Part shown: positions 61,342 to 64,000 of the stretch, in pieces
Position numbering within the stretch: position 1 is the stretch's first letter
Layout: every line of letters starts with the position of its first letter
Source: Apiotrichum sp. Y4204
Lineage: Eukaryota > Basidiomycota > Tremellomycetes > Trichosporonales > Trichosporonaceae
Reading direction: 5' to 3'
Assembly (NCBI GenBank): GCA_025531455.1
Contig: JAMYHL010000011.1
Coordinates: 620,001-684,000, forward strand
DNA length: 64,000 nt
The notes under the pieces: generated by a model
What the model was told of the DNA's origin: nothing
The model's input: the letters and a program-made list of their open reading frames with translations, nothing else
The model's database searches: none
Program-made: the position numbers and the translations under genes

Positions 61342-61501
61342 TCAGGCCTTTTGCCCTTTCCACTCGAAGCTCGAAGCTGGAAACTCGTCGAATAACGGAT
61401 TTTGCGGATCACCGGGTCGGATCAGCGAGGCCATATCAGCCTCAATCATCTCAATCACATCTGCTGCGCAGCGGGTATCTCGATCGCTAAATACCGCGGT
61501 T
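61342..61501 (-). pseudogene. Possible isolated terminal exon
   Basis: On the minus strand an apparent acceptor (GCTAACCGCGGTATTTAG, with branch-like CTAAC) is followed at about 61482 by a frame reading DRDTRCAADVIEMIEADM, then RPGDPQNPLFDEFPASSF and EWKGQKA before a stop at 61342. It reads more like protein than the frames around it, but no upstream exon could be connected, so it may be a gene relic or chance. Function unknown. Confidence 0.2.
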
Positions 61502-61539
61502 AGCTCCAGAACCATCCAGATAGGAATATCATACGGCAA

Positions 61540-64000
61540 TCTGCCACAACACTAAATGCAGTAAAATGTTGGCAAAGCTCCAAGGCGGGTCGGTTTCAAG
61601 CGCACCGAGCTATTGAGCCGTGTGTACCACATGCTGCGCAGAACCAACAGCTCTGGTGCACAGGAGCTTGGAATGCAGCCGGTAACCTCGCCACACATGG
61701 CGGCAGGGCTGGGCACAGATAACCGCGCCAATGGCTCAGACCCAATTGTCTCTTGGACGCCGAACTCGCACAGCGAGCCGAGTCGCGATCGTGAGCCGAG
61801 GACTGTAGACTGGAGCAATCGGGGCGCGACCACCCGCTTATTGTGTGCTGTGCATGCTCCTGGCGTAACCTGTACAACTTCCCTTCAGAAATGCCGATAC
61901 GTTCCCGGTCAGAACGGGGACGGCGCCACAGTCGCTTTCCGCCGGCCCAGCCACGGCTGGACCCGTGCTCAAACATCGCTGTCCTGGCTGGGAGAGCGTT
62001 ACAGCGGTGTGCGGCCAACGGCCCGACGCTCCGGTATTCAATCGGCCTGCAAGCACGACGCAGGCCCTGCACTATGTGTCACACCACTACATGCTTTGCA
62101 GAGATCCTAGAGAGTCGAGAGTACGGCGCCTCACGCGCGCTTCCCGGGGGTACATGTTCATTGAACTGTACCAAAACCAGGCAAGTGCCGAAACCCGTGT
62201 CGCGTCCACTCGACCACAGCTGAGTTTAAGCTCCTCGAGGGACGATGTCGTAGGTCCTAGGTATACAGCTGCAGCAGGCACACCCGTATCATGTCCCATG
62301 CGTGACGCCGGATGCTCCGGCATCGGGCAGTCGGCAGTCGCCGGCGAGGATGTACTGGCAAGTGGCGAGCAGCTAGTAGCCAGTGGAGTGGAGTAGCCGG
62401 TATAGGACGTATGAGACATGTAACCGTGGACCGTGGTGTGGAAATTGTCAGCACCGCGTGCACGCGCGCCCTCGCGCCGCATGCCGACGCCATCGTCTCC
62501 GACGTGTTACAGGTCGAAACTAACTGTGATCTCATGATCTCGTGATCTCATGATCCTGCGATCCGACTGCTCGCGCTGCTCGGCTCAGCCCATGCTCATG
62601 TGTCCCGGACCTACAGGATCCAGGATCACAGGAACGCAGTTCGCAGGAGCGCAGGCAGCAGGAACGTCGGCGAGCGACATGCTGTACACCGCACCACATT
62701 GCCAGTGCGCTTATCTCGCGTCCCGGTGTGCCTCGGGTCGCATTCATGAGCAAGGAACAGACCGAACAGAAAAGAACTCCTGGTGTAACAGACTGTCTGC
62801 AATCTGCAATATGGCATTCACCTGTGACCATACAGTAATCGGCCTCCGACAAGTCCTGGGTAGCAAGGGGTAGCTCCTCTGGTGTGCGTCGCAGCTTGCA
62901 CTAGCTAGCTAGCTACGTAGTTCTAAGTAGTTTTTCTCAGCTCGGATTCCTTCGGAAGCACGGCGCCGTACCGCGTCCATCTAGCGTCCTGCTATACGCT
63001 ATGCTTCTGTGTGACGCGCGCTCTGTCGACCGTCTAGGCACGCAGGCACCGACGCTGCGCGCAGCTCGCGCAGGACATGAGCTTCACATGAGCTCGATCC
63101 GCAGCTCCGTGATCCGTGATCCGTGCGTTCATACGATCGCGGCCGTGCGCCGTGCGTCACCGCAACTTGCGGAGCGACGAGCGAGGAGCTACGGACCGCC
63201 TTGCGAGCTCAGATGCCGAGCGACATGCCGGACCCAAGGCCCAAGCGCAAATCTTCAGCACTTCAGGTATCCTCGGCAGTGCCGTGGGGCCCACCTCGGT
63301 GCGGCATGGTCAGCCCATGGGCCACGGGCCGAGCGCGCGCCCCGCCGAACAAGCCAGTCGTGCAGCCGTTCATACCCATTCTCGAATTCCACCCCCACAG
63401 GGCCGCCAGCGCCCAGCGCCTCACGGGCCGGCGCCAAGCCCAAGCTCAAGCCCATCCGCGGCGCTTCGGCAGCTTCTCTAGCCATGCTTGAGTGCCGATA
63501 ATGGGACGTAGAAGTACACCTCAGGTGAGGCGGTTGTGGCCGGCACCGAGAGACCGACCCGGACGGGGCCGCCCCGGTACGACGGATGCGGTGAATCGGG
63601 AATCTCGCCGCCGCCCGCGCGGAGCCGGCAGGAGGGAGTTGCATATCACACGGAGTAGGCCCGAGCTCCGGCCCCGGGTCGGTCGGAGGACGGATACGCG
63701 CCGACTACCGAGCTACCGAGAGGCGCTGTCTCCTATCTTGGAATTACCGGGCGGCAAATGCCGCATTGCCGTTGCGTCGCGCGGTGCAAAATCCGCGATA
63801 GGGCTGTATTATGATACAGCATTGCCCAGCTCGGAATCGGGCCGTGACGGATAACGGCGGGATAGGATCGCGAGGCAAGCGAGTCGCGAGGCGCGAGTCG
63901 CCGAGTGGAGCGCCGTGACACTTCGCCGACCGTGCGACCATGCGGAATCGAGGATAATGCGCAGCGCTGAGTCACGGTGATGACACCTGTGCCGGACCTG
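61540..64000. other. Terminal region without a supported gene
   Basis: Frames on both strands are Arg/Ser/Pro-rich and overlapping. GATC-rich sequence lies at 62528-62565 with a near-match of the dispersed motif (62553-62565), and a short CTAG(CTAG)n stretch near 62902-62915. Nothing else is identifiable. Confidence 0.5.

Overview
The window reads as nuclear DNA of a GC-rich basidiomycete yeast, most likely a tremellomycete (Trichosporonales/Tremellales-like). Reasons: nearly all genes are broken by short GTNNGT...CTRAC...YAG introns, promoters and leaders are pyrimidine-rich on the coding strand, and the gene set is fungal (Msb2-type signalling mucin, fungal Rho GTPase, TCP11/Sok1, Def1, CFEM protein). 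The order-level assignment is inference. No rRNA, tRNA, CRISPR array, IS or plasmid feature was found.

Twelve protein-coding genes are supported, all annotated here with exon models built from reading frame, splice sites and intron phase. Left to right: an MSB2-like signalling mucin (+, 2192-7566); an uncharacterised multi-exon gene called HypA here (+, 8773-11013); a two-LIM protein (-, 11533-12697); ribosomal protein uS5/RPS2 (-, 13521-14569); a Rho2-like GTPase (-, 16389-17484); an F-box/LRR protein (+, 22292-23713); a TCP11/SOK1 homologue (-, 24276-27290); HypB, a paralogue of HypA (-, 40176-41847); a DEF1-like CUE/Gln-rich protein (-, 43589-46656); NOG1 (+, 48981-51072); POL1, the DNA polymerase alpha catalytic subunit (+, 51871-56515); and a CFEM/GPI protein (-, 58038-58813).

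Gene density is low for a yeast. The largest stretch without a recognisable gene is about 12.9 kb (27291-40175). Its first 3.7 kb looks like a long pyrimidine-rich upstream region of the SOK1 homologue. The last 5.2 kb (58814-64000) holds only one weak exon-like fragment.

Functionally, the Msb2 mucin, the Rho2-type GTPase and the TCP11/Sok1 homologue are all plausible cell-surface or growth-signalling components. RPS2 and NOG1 serve ribosome production. POL1 and DEF1 serve DNA replication and RNA polymerase II turnover. Nothing suggests these genes form a co-regulated cluster.

The least explained observations are: the HypA/HypB paralogue pair, with an internally duplicated helical module and conserved intron positions; a cluster of nested inverted repeats upstream of NOG1; a 13-bp motif recurring only between genes; a perfect palindrome carrying two ACGCG cores upstream of POL1; and introns of only 35-36 nt.
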